A DNA stretch of 64,000 nt from Microglena sp. YARC (taxonomy: Eukaryota > Chlorophyta > Chlorophyceae > Chlamydomonadales > Chlamydomonadaceae): NCBI GenBank assembly GCA_022414725.1, contig CM039463.1:86257711-86321710 (forward strand). Reading direction: 5' to 3'. Below, piece by piece: positions 44,601 to 55,200 of the stretch. The notes below the pieces were generated by a model, which was not told the origin of the DNA, searched no databases, and saw nothing but the letters and a program-made list of their open reading frames with translations. The number at the start of each line of letters is the position of its first letter. Position 1 is the first letter of the stretch. A program made the position numbers and the translations under genes.

Positions 44601-45920
44601 GCTGCTGCAGGTAGTTTGAAATGAAGACAGGCAACACTGAGGGAGCTGCCTAGAAGCTGCTGCAGGTAGTTTGATATGAAGACTGGCACAACACTAAGGG
44701 AGCTGCCTAGAAGCTGCTGCAGGTAGTTTGAAATGAAGATGGGCACCACACTAAGGGAGCTGCCTAGAAGCTGCTGCAGGTAGTTTGAAATGAAGACGGG
44801 CAACACTGAGGGAGCTGCCTAGAAGCTGCTGCAGGTAGTTTGAAATGAAGATGGGCACCACACTAAGGGAGCTGCCTAGAAGCTGCTGCAGGTAGTTTGA
44901 AATGAAGACGGGCAACACTGAGGGAGCTGCCTAGAAGCTGCTGCAGGTAGTTGTAGTGTTAGTGGTAGTGATTAAGACGGGCAACACACTAAGGGAGCTG
45001 CCTAGAAGCTGATGCAGGTAGCCTGAAATGAAAACGATCAACACACTCAGGGAGCTGCCTAGAAGCTGCTGCAGGTAGCCTGAAACGAAGACAGAAAACG
45101 CACTCAGGGAGCTGCCTAGAAGCTGCTGTTGGTAGCCTGAATGAAGACGGGCAACACACTCAGGCATCTGCCTACAAGCTGCTGCAGGTAGCCTGAAATG
45201 AGGACGGGCAACACACTAAGGGAGCTGCCTAGAAGCTGCTGCAGGTGGCCTCAAATGAAGACGGGCAACATTCTTGGGGAGCTGCCAAGAAGCTGCTGCA
45301 GGTAGCCTGAAATGAAGACGGGCAACACACAAAGGGAGCTGCCTAGAAGCTGCTGCAGGTAGCCTGAAATGAAGACGGGCAACATTCTTGGGGAGCTGCC
45401 AAGAAGCTGCTGCAGGTGGCCTCAAATGAAGACGGGCAACATTCTTGGGGAGCTGCCAAGAAGCTGCTGCAGGTAGCCTGAAATGAAGACGGGCAACACA
45501 CAAAGGGAGCTGCCTAGAAGCTGCTGCAGGTAGCCTGAAATGAAGACGGGCAACATTCTTGGGGAGCTGCCAAGAAGCTGCTGCTGGTAGCCTGAAATGA
45601 AGACGGGCAACATTCTTGGGGAGCTGCCAAGAAGCTGCTACAGGTAGCCTGAAATGAAGACGGGCAACACACAAAGGGAGCTGCCTAGAAGCTGCTGTAG
45701 GTAGCCTAAATGAAGACACAATTAGGGATCTGCCAAGAAGCTGCTGCAGGTAGCTCGAAATGAAGACACACTGAGAGCTGCCTAGAAGCTGCTGCAGGTA
45801 GCTTGAAATGAAATGAAGAAGCAAAAGTGTACCAACCTGGAATGAAGCATCTGGAGCTTGTGCTGCATCTAGAAGCTTCTGCAGAACTATAGCTGCCACC
45901 TTCGGGGGGAGGGGGAGGTG

Positions 45921-45952
<32 letters not shown>

Positions 45953-47155
45953 GGGGGGGGGGGGGGGGCTAGGGGCCTGCGGAGAGGGGGGGAGTTATGG
46001 TGGTGATGGTGGTGGATGTCTAGTGGTGGTGGTGGTGGGCTGGTTTGTGTGGGTGGGGGGGTTGGGGGGTGCGTGGGGGGGGTGGAGGGTTTGTCTGGTT
46101 AGTGCATTTTGTAAGTGTTTGCGTTTGCGTTGTGTCTGTATTCGTATTTGAATTTGATTGTTTACTTGTATTTATGGTTGCGGTATTGGTGGTGGTGGTG
46201 GTTGTGGTGTACTGTGGTGTTGGCAGTGATTCCCAACCTAGTAAAAATGCTGTGTATTGTGCGGGTTATGTGCAGGGCTTGGTATTTCCCCTACATATAG
46301 CGATCGCTAGTTTTGACCCCGATTTGGCAAAAATATCGGTTTAAAAATGTGAAAAAACAGTTGTTTTGTTTCCCTCATAAGCTTTTAAAAGCTATAAAAG
46401 CACTAAGAAGCTGTCCCTGGAGGGGGCCTAAAACCACAAAGCTAGAAAAAAACTTTCAGATTTGAAAAAATACCTGGGTATGTGTGCTATATTTACGGAC
46501 TTTCTTTTCATATGATGTTGACCAAATGCGAGTTTGATATCATATGATATCATACAAATTGCATCATATGATAATGTATATAAATTGTAACTTAAGCCTA
46601 GTCAGACTGCCGGCATCATATGATATCATTTGATATGATATCATATCATATGATGACAAGATATCATATGATATGATATGATATCATATGATGGCACGAT
46701 ATCAAATGATATTATATTGCCGTTCCCTAGCTATATAGCAGCTTGTGTTTGGTGGTTGTGTTTGGTGGTTGTGTTTGGTGGTTATGGTTGTTGGTTGTAA
46801 ATTTGTGGTTGTGGGGTTGTAGGCCATGGGCTGTGCGTTGTGGGTCAGGGTCGAGGTTTGTGGGTTATGGTGTGGAGGGTTTGATGTGAAGTTTGTGGTG
46901 TGTTATTTTTGTTTTTGGATTGAGGTCTGTGGTCTGTGTGTTGTGGTTTGTGGTTCGTTTGTGTGGTGTGTGGTGTGTGGCTGAGCTGTATATGTGAGGT
47001 ACCCATTGTACCTGGGGTGTACCGAGGAACACAATGTTCCTCTTGGCAGCCGAACACTGCCCAACCTCCGCTCTGTGAAGGTTCCTAGTCGCATGCCCAA
47101 GGCCAATGCTGCGCCTCACACCGACCACCCTCTGACTTGTCGACGCAGCATGCAT
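34261..47155 (-). CDS. FMT: Methionyl-tRNA formyltransferase, organellar
   Basis: Formylates initiator Met-tRNA with 10-formyl-THF for plastid or mitochondrial translation. Exons (minus): 47155-47012, 45899-45837, 43674-43540, 40859-40723, 39584-39467, 38546-38388, 36077-35954, 35606-35455, 34341-34261; GT-AG, in phase, 1113 nt, 370 aa. About 38 residues of basic leader ([20 protein letters not shown]...) precede [20 protein letters not shown]. Hallmarks follow in order: [60 protein letters not shown] (folate/catalytic Asn and His), [12 protein letters not shown] (catalytic Asp), [27 protein letters not shown] and [20 protein letters not shown] short stretch at 35051-35018 encoding VLKIDL would fit the family between the last two blocks but breaks the frame in any GT-AG join, so it is left out. 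Core length is normal. About 91 percent of the locus is intron. Confidence 0.92.
34776..34916 (+). repeat. Dispersed repeat family A, full copy
   Basis: CCAATCCAGGGGTAGGCCAA to CGGTGGCCCTGAGATCTTGC, with an internal duplication of GACAGGAGGGGCTTAA. Formyltransferase intron 8. Confidence 0.8.
35180..35374 (+). mobile_element. 195-bp hAT-like MITE (CAGGGTAC family), copy 1
   Basis: Ends CAGGGTACTACA and TGTAGTACCCTG... as inverted termini; perfect 8-bp target duplication CCCCTGTC at 35172-35179 and 35375-35382. The interior is rich in GCGCAAAAA and GCGCGC motifs. The same length as the inverted copy at 61701-61895. Confidence 0.9.
35613..35676. repeat. (TTAG)n microsatellite
   Basis: Sixteen or so units directly upstream (gene sense) of the exon 8 acceptor. 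The gene-sense strand reads CTAA repeats, which could act as many branch-point-like sequences. Confidence 0.9.
36738..36960. repeat. 140-bp tandem duplication
   Basis: The block CAGCCTCATTGTTGTTGGCA through GAGGACCCGTGGCATTGTAT occurs at 36746-36815 and 36886-36955. The minus frame is open ([15 protein letters not shown]) in both copies; it is not recognised. Formyltransferase intron 6. Confidence 0.8.
37000..37620. repeat. Donor-edge array, formyltransferase exon 6
   Basis: Five or more diverged copies (near 37010, 37190, 37285, 37465 and 37585) of the exon 6 end plus donor: plus strand CTCCTACCTTGACTGCATGC-like, minus GCATGCAG..AAG|GTAGGAGCAG. Each is followed by CACTGGTACATAA-like sequence. 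Confidence 0.75.
37880..38270 (+). repeat. Dispersed repeat family G, copy 2
   Basis: Shares CTCGCAGCTCATTGCATCAG and GACCCGCCAGGGCACCCTAC with 6810-7010; contains about 190 extra bases between the blocks. Confidence 0.7.
38590..38830. repeat. Acceptor-edge copies of formyltransferase exon 6
   Basis: Two copies (about 38610-38690 and 38735-38815) of the first 70 exon bases plus acceptor: GTGCCCAGCTCAAAGAGCAG and GCATCCACAGCAAACTACAC. Confidence 0.85.
38885..39050. repeat. TGCC/TATC tetranucleotide repeat
   Basis: (CTGCCTGCCTATCTGC)n, in formyltransferase intron 5; the ORFs across it are repeat artefacts. Confidence 0.9.
39140..39320. repeat. Donor-edge copies of formyltransferase exon 5
   Basis: Two copies (near 39155 and 39290) of GCACCAACCTTATTCTGAGT AGGCA compare with the real end GCACCCACCTTCTTCTGAGC at 39459-39478. 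The minus donors read AAG|GTTGGTGC. Confidence 0.8.
39750..39928. mobile_element. hAT-like MITE, family D, copy 3
   Basis: TTTTTCAGCTACAAGCAGCA...GGAGCTGCC...GCTCGTAGCTGAAAAGG: the same inverted ends as at 910-1112, but without a clear target duplication because the left tip is deleted. In formyltransferase intron 4. Confidence 0.75.
40130..40722. repeat. Donor-edge array, formyltransferase exon 4
   Basis: About 12 units of roughly 46 bp, CCCCCTGACTCACTTGGGTA and GAAGGCTAGGGTGATTG. On the minus strand this is CTAGCCTTCTACCCAA|GTGAGTCAGG, exactly the end of exon 4 and its donor. Nearly all copies keep GTGAGT. Confidence 0.95.
40895..41490. repeat. Acceptor-edge array, formyltransferase exon 4
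   Basis: Five copies of a roughly 120-bp unit carrying the first 60-70 exon bases (plus GCAGCCGTCACCATTATATC, GGAAGTCAGGCTGCAGGTGG). They still read as [19 protein letters not shown] in the minus frame but are intronic. Confidence 0.9.
41500..42105. repeat. GAGGAT repeat with 66-bp higher-order unit
   Basis: (GAGGATGAGGAC)n with about five 66-bp units GAGGGTGTATATGAGGATGA / TGAAGAGGTTGAGG. Plus-strand acidic ORFs ([16 protein letters not shown]) are opposite the gene and judged non-coding. Confidence 0.9.
42115..42255 (+). repeat. Dispersed repeat family A, full copy
   Basis: GTTACAGTCCAGGGGTAGGC to GGGGGCCCTAAGTTCGTGCT. Confidence 0.9.
42390..43539. repeat. Donor-edge array, formyltransferase exon 3
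   Basis: About seven copies of a 120-190 bp unit with CACCCACATCTTTAGCTGAC and ACTGGGCATTGTATTTGAGA. The minus strand reads CCCAGTGTCAGCTAAAGAT|GTGGGTG, the end of exon 3 with its donor. Confidence 0.9.
43790..44240. repeat. G-rich repeat (GGAGGCAGGGAGGG)
   Basis: Degenerate 35-50 bp units GGGTTGGAGGCAGGGAGGGT with long G runs, in formyltransferase intron 2. Confidence 0.9.
44310..45830. repeat. 55-bp array made of family D MITE ends
   Basis: About 27 units of AGGGAGCTGCCTAGAAGCTG, CTGCAGGTAGCCTGAAATGA and AGACGGGCAACACAC. The core GGGAGCTGCCTAGAAGCTGCTG plus the near-CAGCTAC tail is the terminal inverted repeat of family D MITEs. It lies in formyltransferase intron 2, immediately 3' of exon 2. 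Confidence 0.9.
46285..46480 (-). repeat. Dispersed repeat family E, inverted copy
   Basis: TAGCGATCGCTAG, then AAAGCTATAAAAGC, TGTCCCTGGAGGGGGCCTA and TTTCAGATTTGAAAAA, the complement of 10262-10390. Confidence 0.65.
46494..46729. mobile_element. MITE, family C, long copy
   Basis: AT-rich ATCATATGATATCATATGAT palindromes; ends ATTGCCGTTCCCTA. The left end is degenerate. Flanks GCTATATT/GCTATATA match 7/8. Formyltransferase intron 1. Confidence 0.6.
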
Positions 47156-47534
47156 CGTAGACCTTGGACCTCAAAGCGGTTGGTAAGTTGGTTTGCTCTT
47201 CAACGGTATTGGCTGATAGATTGTGCCTTCGAAAGCGTTGCGATCGGCAGATGGTGGGATGAGTAGCAATCGGGCAGTAAATGTAGCCAGGAAGATTGAA
47301 TGATGGGTTGGTTGAGTTGGTTAAAAACCTCCGAGAAACGTGCTTGGCTTGGCTTGGCTAGGCCATGCCAGGTTAGGCTAGGCCGGTGAGGCTAGGCCAC
47401 CGAGGCTAGGCCGGGGGCGGGGCCCGGTGGCGGGGGCTAGGCCAGGCCAGGCTTGGCTTTCTAATCATCGCGCTCACCCCTCACAGCCCGTTACTTGGAA
47501 TTGCCCTCTCTCTGCCTTCTCCTCTCCTCATCGC
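47156..47534. promoter_or_regulatory. Divergent promoter region, FMT and SurE genes
   Basis: 379 bp between divergent start codons of two probable organelle-protein genes. It contains five or more GGCTAGGCC repeats and a GGGGGCGGGG GC-box-like tract (47343-47458). Co-regulation is inferred from arrangement only. Confidence 0.55.
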
Positions 47535-50500
47535 ATGCAGCTTCGAACTAGACCCTTGCTCTCGCCAGTCAGAGCCCAAACTCGGGGAAGCGCAGCTACC
47601 GTCACTCATCGCTCCGTCTCGATACCGGTAGCTCGGGCTATTCGTCCACACGCGGTGGGTGGGGATATGGTGGCGTGGGAAGGTTGTTACCGCCCTCAAT
47701 GTTGGACAGACTCGTTTTCGAACATGTGGAGCTCATGGGTTGGGCATAGAGTCATAGGGTCAATGGGGATGGGGGTGGGGGTTTTGAATGGGGATGGGGT
47801 TGGTCGTGGGGATGGGCATGGGGGGGATGGGGGAGTGGGGGGTTGTGGGGTGGATGCGGATGTGAATGGTGGGTTGGATGAGGATGGGTGTGTGGATGTT
47901 GATGTTGATGTGCAGGGTGTGGATGGGGATGGGTGTGTGAGTTTGGGGGGTGACCGCTACCGGTGGAAGGGGGGCATCGAATGAGTGAATAGAGTCAATG
48001 AAAGAGTTTCTGATGCACATTGTACTCTGATAACAATAACCTTTGTGCTGGTGGGTCGGCTGTGGTGAGGGCGGACTGGTAGGTAGGTGCAGTGTGTCTG
48101 GGGTGTAGTGTATCTGGAGTGGAGATGTAGGTGTAGTGTATCTGGAGTGTAGATGTAGGTGTAGTGGTGAGAAGGAGGAGGGGGAGGAGGATGGGGGGAG
48201 GGGGAGGTATTGGTGTAGGTGTGGGTCAAACACTTTTTGAAATATTATGAATACATGAATACATGAACCATGATCTGGCGCTGTGCAGGAGATGCCCATC
48301 ACTTGCCCTCGCATCCTAGTCTCATTTTGTGTACAGTACCAAATATTATGAATAAAATAAACAATGCTCTGATGCTGTGCTGGAGATGCCCATCACTCGC
48401 CGTTGCATCCTGGTCTCATTTTGTGTACGGTACCAAATACTATGAATACAAATAAACAATGCTCTGATGCTGTGCTGGAGATGCCCATCACTCGCCGTTG
48501 CATCCTGGTCTCATTTTGTGTACGGTACCTAATACTATGAATACAAATAAACAATGCTCTGATGTTGTGCTGGAGATGCCCATCACTCGCCGTTGCATCC
48601 TGGTCTCATTTTGTGTACGGTACCAAATACTATGAATACAAATAAACAATGCTCTGATGCTGTGCTGGAGATGCCCATCACTCGCCGTTGCATCCTGGTC
48701 TCATTTTGTGTACGGTACCAAATACTATGAATACAAATAAACAATGCTCTGATGCTGTGCTGGAGATGCCCATCACTCGCCGTTGCATCCTGGTCTCATT
48801 TTGTGTACGGTACCAAATACTATGAATACAAATAAACAATGCTCTGATGCTGTGCTGGAGATGCCCATCACTCGCCGTTGCATCCTGGTCTCATTTTGTG
48901 TACGGTACCAAATACTATGAATACAAGATAAACAATGCTCTGATGCTGTGCTGGAGATGCCCATCACTCGCCGTTGCATCCTGGTCTCATTTTGTGTACG
49001 GTACCAAATACTATGAATACAAATAAACAATGCTCTGATGCTGTGCTGGAGATGCCCATCACTCGCCGTTGCATCCTGGTCTCATTTTGTGTACGGTACC
49101 AAATACTATGAATACAAATAAACAATGCTCTGATGCTGTGCTGGAGATGCCCATCACTCGCCGTTGCATCCTGGTCTCATTTTGTGTACGGTACCAAATA
49201 CTATGAATACAAATAAACAATGCTCTGATGCTGTGCTGGGGATGCCCATCACTCGTCCTTGCATCCTGGTCTCATTTTATTGTTTAATATTATTTATAAC
49301 AAGTAAAGATAAACATGCTCTGATGCTGTGCTGGAAATGCTCATTACCCGTCCTTGAATACTGGTCTTATTTTGTTTTTCAAAACATTTAAATACAGTAC
49401 AATAAAATCTTGCTCTGATGCTGTACAGGAGAAGCCAATCACTCCTCCTTGCATCCTGTTGTCATTTGTTTTTTCAGCTATATGTTATACAATTATATAA
49501 AATAAAACTATGCTCTGATGCTGTGCAGGAGATGCACCACTCCCCCTTTCCATCCTGGTCTCATTTGTTTTTCAAATCTCATAAATACAAAAATGGAACA
49601 CTAACCATGCTCTGTTGCTGTGCAGGAGATGCCCATCACTCGCCCTTGCATCCTGGTCTCATTTTATGTTTCAAACAATATTGTTAAAGAGACATTTGTA
49701 AAATATACCATGCTCTGGTGCTGTGCAGGAGATGCCCATCACTCGCCCTTGCATCCTGGTCTCGTTTTATTTTTCAAACAATATTATTAAAGCGACATTT
49801 GTAAAATATACCATGCTCTGGTGCTGTGCAGGAGATGCCCATCACTCGCCCTTGCATCCTGGTCTCATTTTTGTTTTTCAAACAATTTTAATAATACCAA
49901 TAAAAAATAATGCGGTGCTGCTGTGCAGGAAATGCTCATCTCTCGTCCTTGCATCCTGGTCTCATTTTATTTTCAAATATTATTAATAAAACAAATAATT
50001 AACAATGCCCTGATGCTGTGCAGGATATGCCAATCACTCGTCCTTGCATCCTAGTCTCATTTTGTCTGCCTGAATATTATTAAAAACAAAACAAAAAACA
50101 AAAATTAATTGGCCATGCTTTGCTGCTGTGCAGCTGATGCCCATCACTCGCCCTTGCATCCTTGTCTAGTTTTTGTTTTTCAAATATCATTAAAAAAATA
50201 AAGAATCATAAAAAAGGCTCTGATGCTGTGCAGGACATGCCAATCACTCGCCCTAGCATCCTGGTTTCTAATGATGATGGCATTGACGCCCCTGGCCTCA
50301 GGGCCTTGGTTGCTAACCTTGTAAATGGAGATTTCGCTAACGTGAGTACCCACTCCTTCCCCTCCCCTCCCCCTCCCCCCTCCCCCTCCCCTCCCCCTCC
50401 CCCTCCCCCTCTCCTGCCCCCTCCCACCAGCTTCCCACGAACCACAGCCACCAACACTCCCCCTTCCCACAACCCACCGCCCTAGTCTCCAATGATGATG

Positions 50501-51523
50501 CCATTGACGCCCCTAGCCTCAGGGCCTTGCTTGACAACCTTGTAAATTCAGATTTCGCCGATGTGAGTACCCCCTCCCCCCCCCTTACCCTCCCCCTCCC
50601 CCTCCCACCAGCCTCCCACACACCACAGCCACCAACACTCCCCCCCTCCCCACCAGCCTTCCACCAATCACAGTCACCAGCAGTACCCACTCCCTCTCCC
50701 TCTCACCCTGCCCCTGCCCCATCCCCTCCCTCTTCCCGTTCCCGTTCCCCTTCCCCCTTCCCCTTCCCCCTTCCCCCTCCCCATTTCCCTCCCCCCTCCC
50801 CCGCTCCCCCTTCCCCCTTCCCCCTTCCCCTTCCCCTTCCCCTTCCCCTGTTCCCCTTCCCCTCCCCTTCCCCTTCCCCTCCCCTTCTTCTTCCCTTTTC
50901 TACTGAACCAACCAGCCTGACAGGTCTGCAGTCAGCCTGACAGGTCTGCGGTTCGTGCCCTTGCCAGGATCATAAATTTCACTTGACACCTTGAAAGAGG
51001 TAGAGACCTTCCCTCCATTCTGTCAAGGGCGCCAACCCCAGGCCTGTCAGGATGATGGTTTCTGTTGAACCAACCAGCCTGAGCTCGACTGGGCCTGACA
51101 ATATCCACTGTTAACACTTTTACCTGTACCGCAGACCTGTACCGCAGACCTGTACCGCAGACATGTACTGCAGACCTGTACCGTAGACCTGTACCGCAGA
51201 CCTGCACCCCAGACCTGTCGCAGAGCTTCTGTCCTCCCCCCCCTGGTGTTCATATGCGCAACACAGCCTGAATGACGTGACCTGTTGATACCTTCCTTCT
51301 GTTTCAGGTCTATCATAAATGATGTGTAGGGAACGGCGATGTGATATCATATGAATATATGATATCATGTCATCATCTGATATCATCCAGCAGTCTGACT
51401 TGGCTAAAGTTCCATTTATATACAATATAATATGATGCAATTTGTGTGATATCATATGATATCATTCTCACCTTTGCTCAACGTCATTTGATATGCTGGT
51501 CCCTAATGATGTGACCTGTTGAG

Positions 51524-51556
<33 letters not shown>

Positions 51557-51987
51557 TGGTATTCATCTACGCTATACAGCCTGAATGACGTGACCTGTTG
51601 ATCCCTCCCCCTGTTTCAGGTCTATCATGAATTATGTGTAGGGAACGGTGGTATGATATCATATGAAATCATCCAGCAGTCTGACAAGGCTAAAGTTACC
51701 ATTTATATATAATGGTGCAATTTGTCTGATATCGGACTCACCTCTGCTCAACATCTTATGATATGCCGTTCCCTAATGATGTGACCTGTTGATCCCTCCC
51801 CTGCGTCAGGTCTATGTGTCTGCCCCAACCGATGAACAATCGGCACAATCACATGCCATCACAGTTAGCAGGTAAGTTTTTTGTTGGTTAGTTAGTTAGC
51901 TAGTTAGTTAGTTAGTTAGTTAGTTAGTAATGTAGTTAGTTAGTTACAATCACATGCCATCACAGTTAGCAGGTAAGTTTTTTGTTG

Positions 51988-52021
<34 letters not shown>

Positions 52022-52206
52022 AATTTAGTTAGTTAGTAATGTAGTTAGTTAGTTACAATCACATGCCATCACAGTTAGCAGGTAAGTTTTTTGTTGGTTA
52101 GTTAGTTAGTTAGTTAGTTAGTAATTTAGTTAGTTAGTTACAATCACATGCCATCACAGTTAGCGGGTAAGTTTTTTGTTGGTTAGTTAGTTAGTTAGTT
52201 AGTCAT

Positions 52207-52237
<31 letters not shown>

Positions 52238-55200
52238 CAATCACAAGCCATCACAGTTAGCAGGTAAGTTGTTTGTAGTCTCACACGTTTGTTTGTTACC
52301 TGCTTTAGAAGGTAGGCAGATAGTCACTTAATTAATTGGTTAGTTAGTTAGTTAGTTAATAAGATAGATAGTGTGACAGCTCATCAATTATGTCTCGCAT
52401 AAAACCTCATCCTCCCCCCCACCCACCCACCCCACCCACCCCTCCTACCCATCCACCCATCCACCAACGTACCCACCCACTCACCCACCCACCTACCCAT
52501 CCACCCATCCACCAACCTACCCACCCACCCACCCACCCTCCTACCCATCCACCCATCCACCAACGTACCCACCCACCCACTCACCCACCCTCCTACCCAT
52601 CCACCCACCCTCCTACCCATCCACCCATCCACCAACCTACCCACCCACCCACCCCTCCTACCCATCCACCCATCCACCAACCTACCCACCCACCCACCCA
52701 CCCTCCCTACCCATCCACCCATCCACCAACCTACCCACCCACTCACCCACCCTCCTACCCATCCACCCATCCACCAACCTACCCACCCACTCACCCACCC
52801 TCCTACCCACCACCCATCCACCAACCTACCCACCCACCCACCCTCTGAGCAGGTACCTAACATGCGAGGCGCGAAGCATTGATGGCGTGGTTGCTGCCGT
52901 GGCAGTGGATGGCAGGCCTGCAGACAGCGTCATGATCGGCCTCTACTCACCTGCCCTTCCAGTGAGTTCACCCAAATTCAAAGTTTTAAATTCGATTTTT
53001 TGTAGTCGCTGCTGTGGCGGTGGATGCAGACCGCAGATAGAGTCATGGTCGGCCTCTACTCACCAGCCGTTCCAGTAATTTCATCCAAATTCAAATTTTG
53101 AATTCGCATTTGTGTAGTCGCTGCTGTGGCGGTGGATGGCAGGCCTCTAATCACCTGCCCTTCCAGTAAGTTCACCCAAATTCAAAGTTTTAAATCGAAT
53201 TTTTGTGGTTGCTGCTGTGGCGATGGTTGGCAGGCCCGCATATAGAGTCATGATAGGCCTCTGCTCACCTGCCCTTCCAGTAAGTCCATCCAAAAACAAA
53301 TTTTAAATTCAATTTTTTGTGTAGTCGCTGCTGTGGCGGTGGATGGCAGGCCCGCAGATAGCGTTACGACAGGCTTCTACTCACCTGCCCTTCCAGTAAG
53401 CTCATTCAAATTCAAATTCTTCAAATTTGTTGAATTTCAATTTGCATTCGGGTTCAAATTCAGATGCAAACGATATCTTCGCTTTCATTGAGTTGACCAG
53501 ATTCGGAGTTTTTGGAATTTAATGGACTGCACTTGCTTGAAAATCATTGTCTGGGTCTGGTGTGGGAGGCAGTTTTTTTGTGTGCAAGCGGTCACACATT
53601 GTGCGACGCGGTGCAACCCCCGTGCGACCCTCAGGTGTGCGAGTTTGGGGCGAAATGGGCCCATGGTCGCCACGAAGTGCGACCGCGAGTGAGTGATTTC
53701 TGCCCTGGGTTGCACCTGGAGCATTCCTGTAGCAGGGTACTGCATTGGGTCAATTTGTTCAGCCTCTTTTTTCGTAACTACCATTTTTGTAGCCTCTCTC
53801 GCGCAACTGCCTTTCAACTCCACCCTCCAACTCCACCCTCCAACTCCACCCTCCAACTCCACCCTCCAACCCCACCCTTACAACCCTCAGAACAACTCAA
53901 ACCACCCCTCTGACCAACTCCACCCTTTCAACTCCACCCTCCAACTCCCCACTTCCAACTCCACCCTCCAACCCCACCCTTCCAACCCTCAGACCAACTC
54001 GAACCACCCCTCAGACCAACTCCACCCTTTCAACTCCACCCTCCAACCCTGCCCTTCCAACCCTCAGACCAACTCGTACTAACCCTCAGTCCAACTCCCC
54101 CCTCCCAACTCCACCCTTTCAACTCCACCCTCCAATCCCACCCTTTCAACCCTCAGACCATCTCCACCCTTTCAACTCCACCCTCCAACCCCACCCTTCC
54201 AACCCTCAGATCAAATTGTACCAACCCTCAGACCAACTCCACCCTTTCAACTCCACCTTCAACCCCCACCCTTCCAACCCTCAGGCCAAATCGTACCAAC
54301 CCTCAGACCAACTCCACCTTTTCAATTCCACCCTCCAACCCCACCCTTCTAACCCTCAGACCAAATCGTACCAACCCCCAGACCAACTCCACCTTTTCAA
54401 CTCCACCCTCCAACTCCACCCTTCCACCTCGTACCAACCCTCAGAGGCTAAGACCAACTGCCCCCTTCCAACCACCAGACCAACTACCCCATTCCAACTC
54501 ATACCAACCCCCAGACCAACTCCATACCCCCAACTTATCCCTTAGACCAACTCCAGTACAAACCCCCAGACCAACTCTACTCCCTCAACTTGTCCCTGAG
54601 ACCAACACCTTTAATCTTGTGGTTGCTGGAATCAACCGAGGGGACAACTGTGGTCTACACGTGATTTACTCATCACAATCACTATCACTCCCCCCTCCAA
54701 CCCTCAGACCAACTTTAGTACCGACCCTAAGACGAACTCCACCCTGTCTATTTGCACCAACCCCCAGACCAACTCCACCCCCCCAACTTGTCCCCCAGAC
54801 CAACAAATTCGATCTTGTGGTTGCCGGAATCAACCGAGGGGACAACTGTGGCTTACATGTGATTTACTCAGGCACTGTTGGGGCTGCAAGAGAGGCTGCA
54901 TGTAAGGTGCGTGGGAAATGTTGTTATATTTATGGGCCTTGCCACAAGCGGCGGCAACTGTGGCTTACATGTGATTTACTCAGGCACCCTTGGGGCTGCA
55001 AGAGAGGCTGCATTTAAGGTGGTTGGGAAAGGTTGTTATATTTACGGGCCTTGCCACAAGCGGGGGCAACTGTGGCTTACATGTGATTTACTCAGGCACC
55101 CTTGGGGCTGCAAGAGAGGCTGCATGTAAGGTGCGTGGGAAATGTTGTTTGATTTACGGGCCTTGCCTCGCGTGGGGACAACTGTGGCTTACATGTGATT

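Larger units (their letters stand above)
51255..51809. repeat. Acceptor-edge copies of SurE exon 3, each carrying a MITE
   Basis: Two decoys (CTGTTTCAG|GTCTATCAT at about 51300 and 51613) precede the real CTGCGTCAG|GTCTATGTG at 51809. Both repeat units contain a family C MITE at the same position. Confidence 0.85.

Noticed and set aside
48260..49260. CRISPR-like regular repeats of about 95 bp
   Set aside because: Units are contiguous, without unique spacers, and match the SurE exon 2 boundary; a tandem array in a eukaryotic intron.
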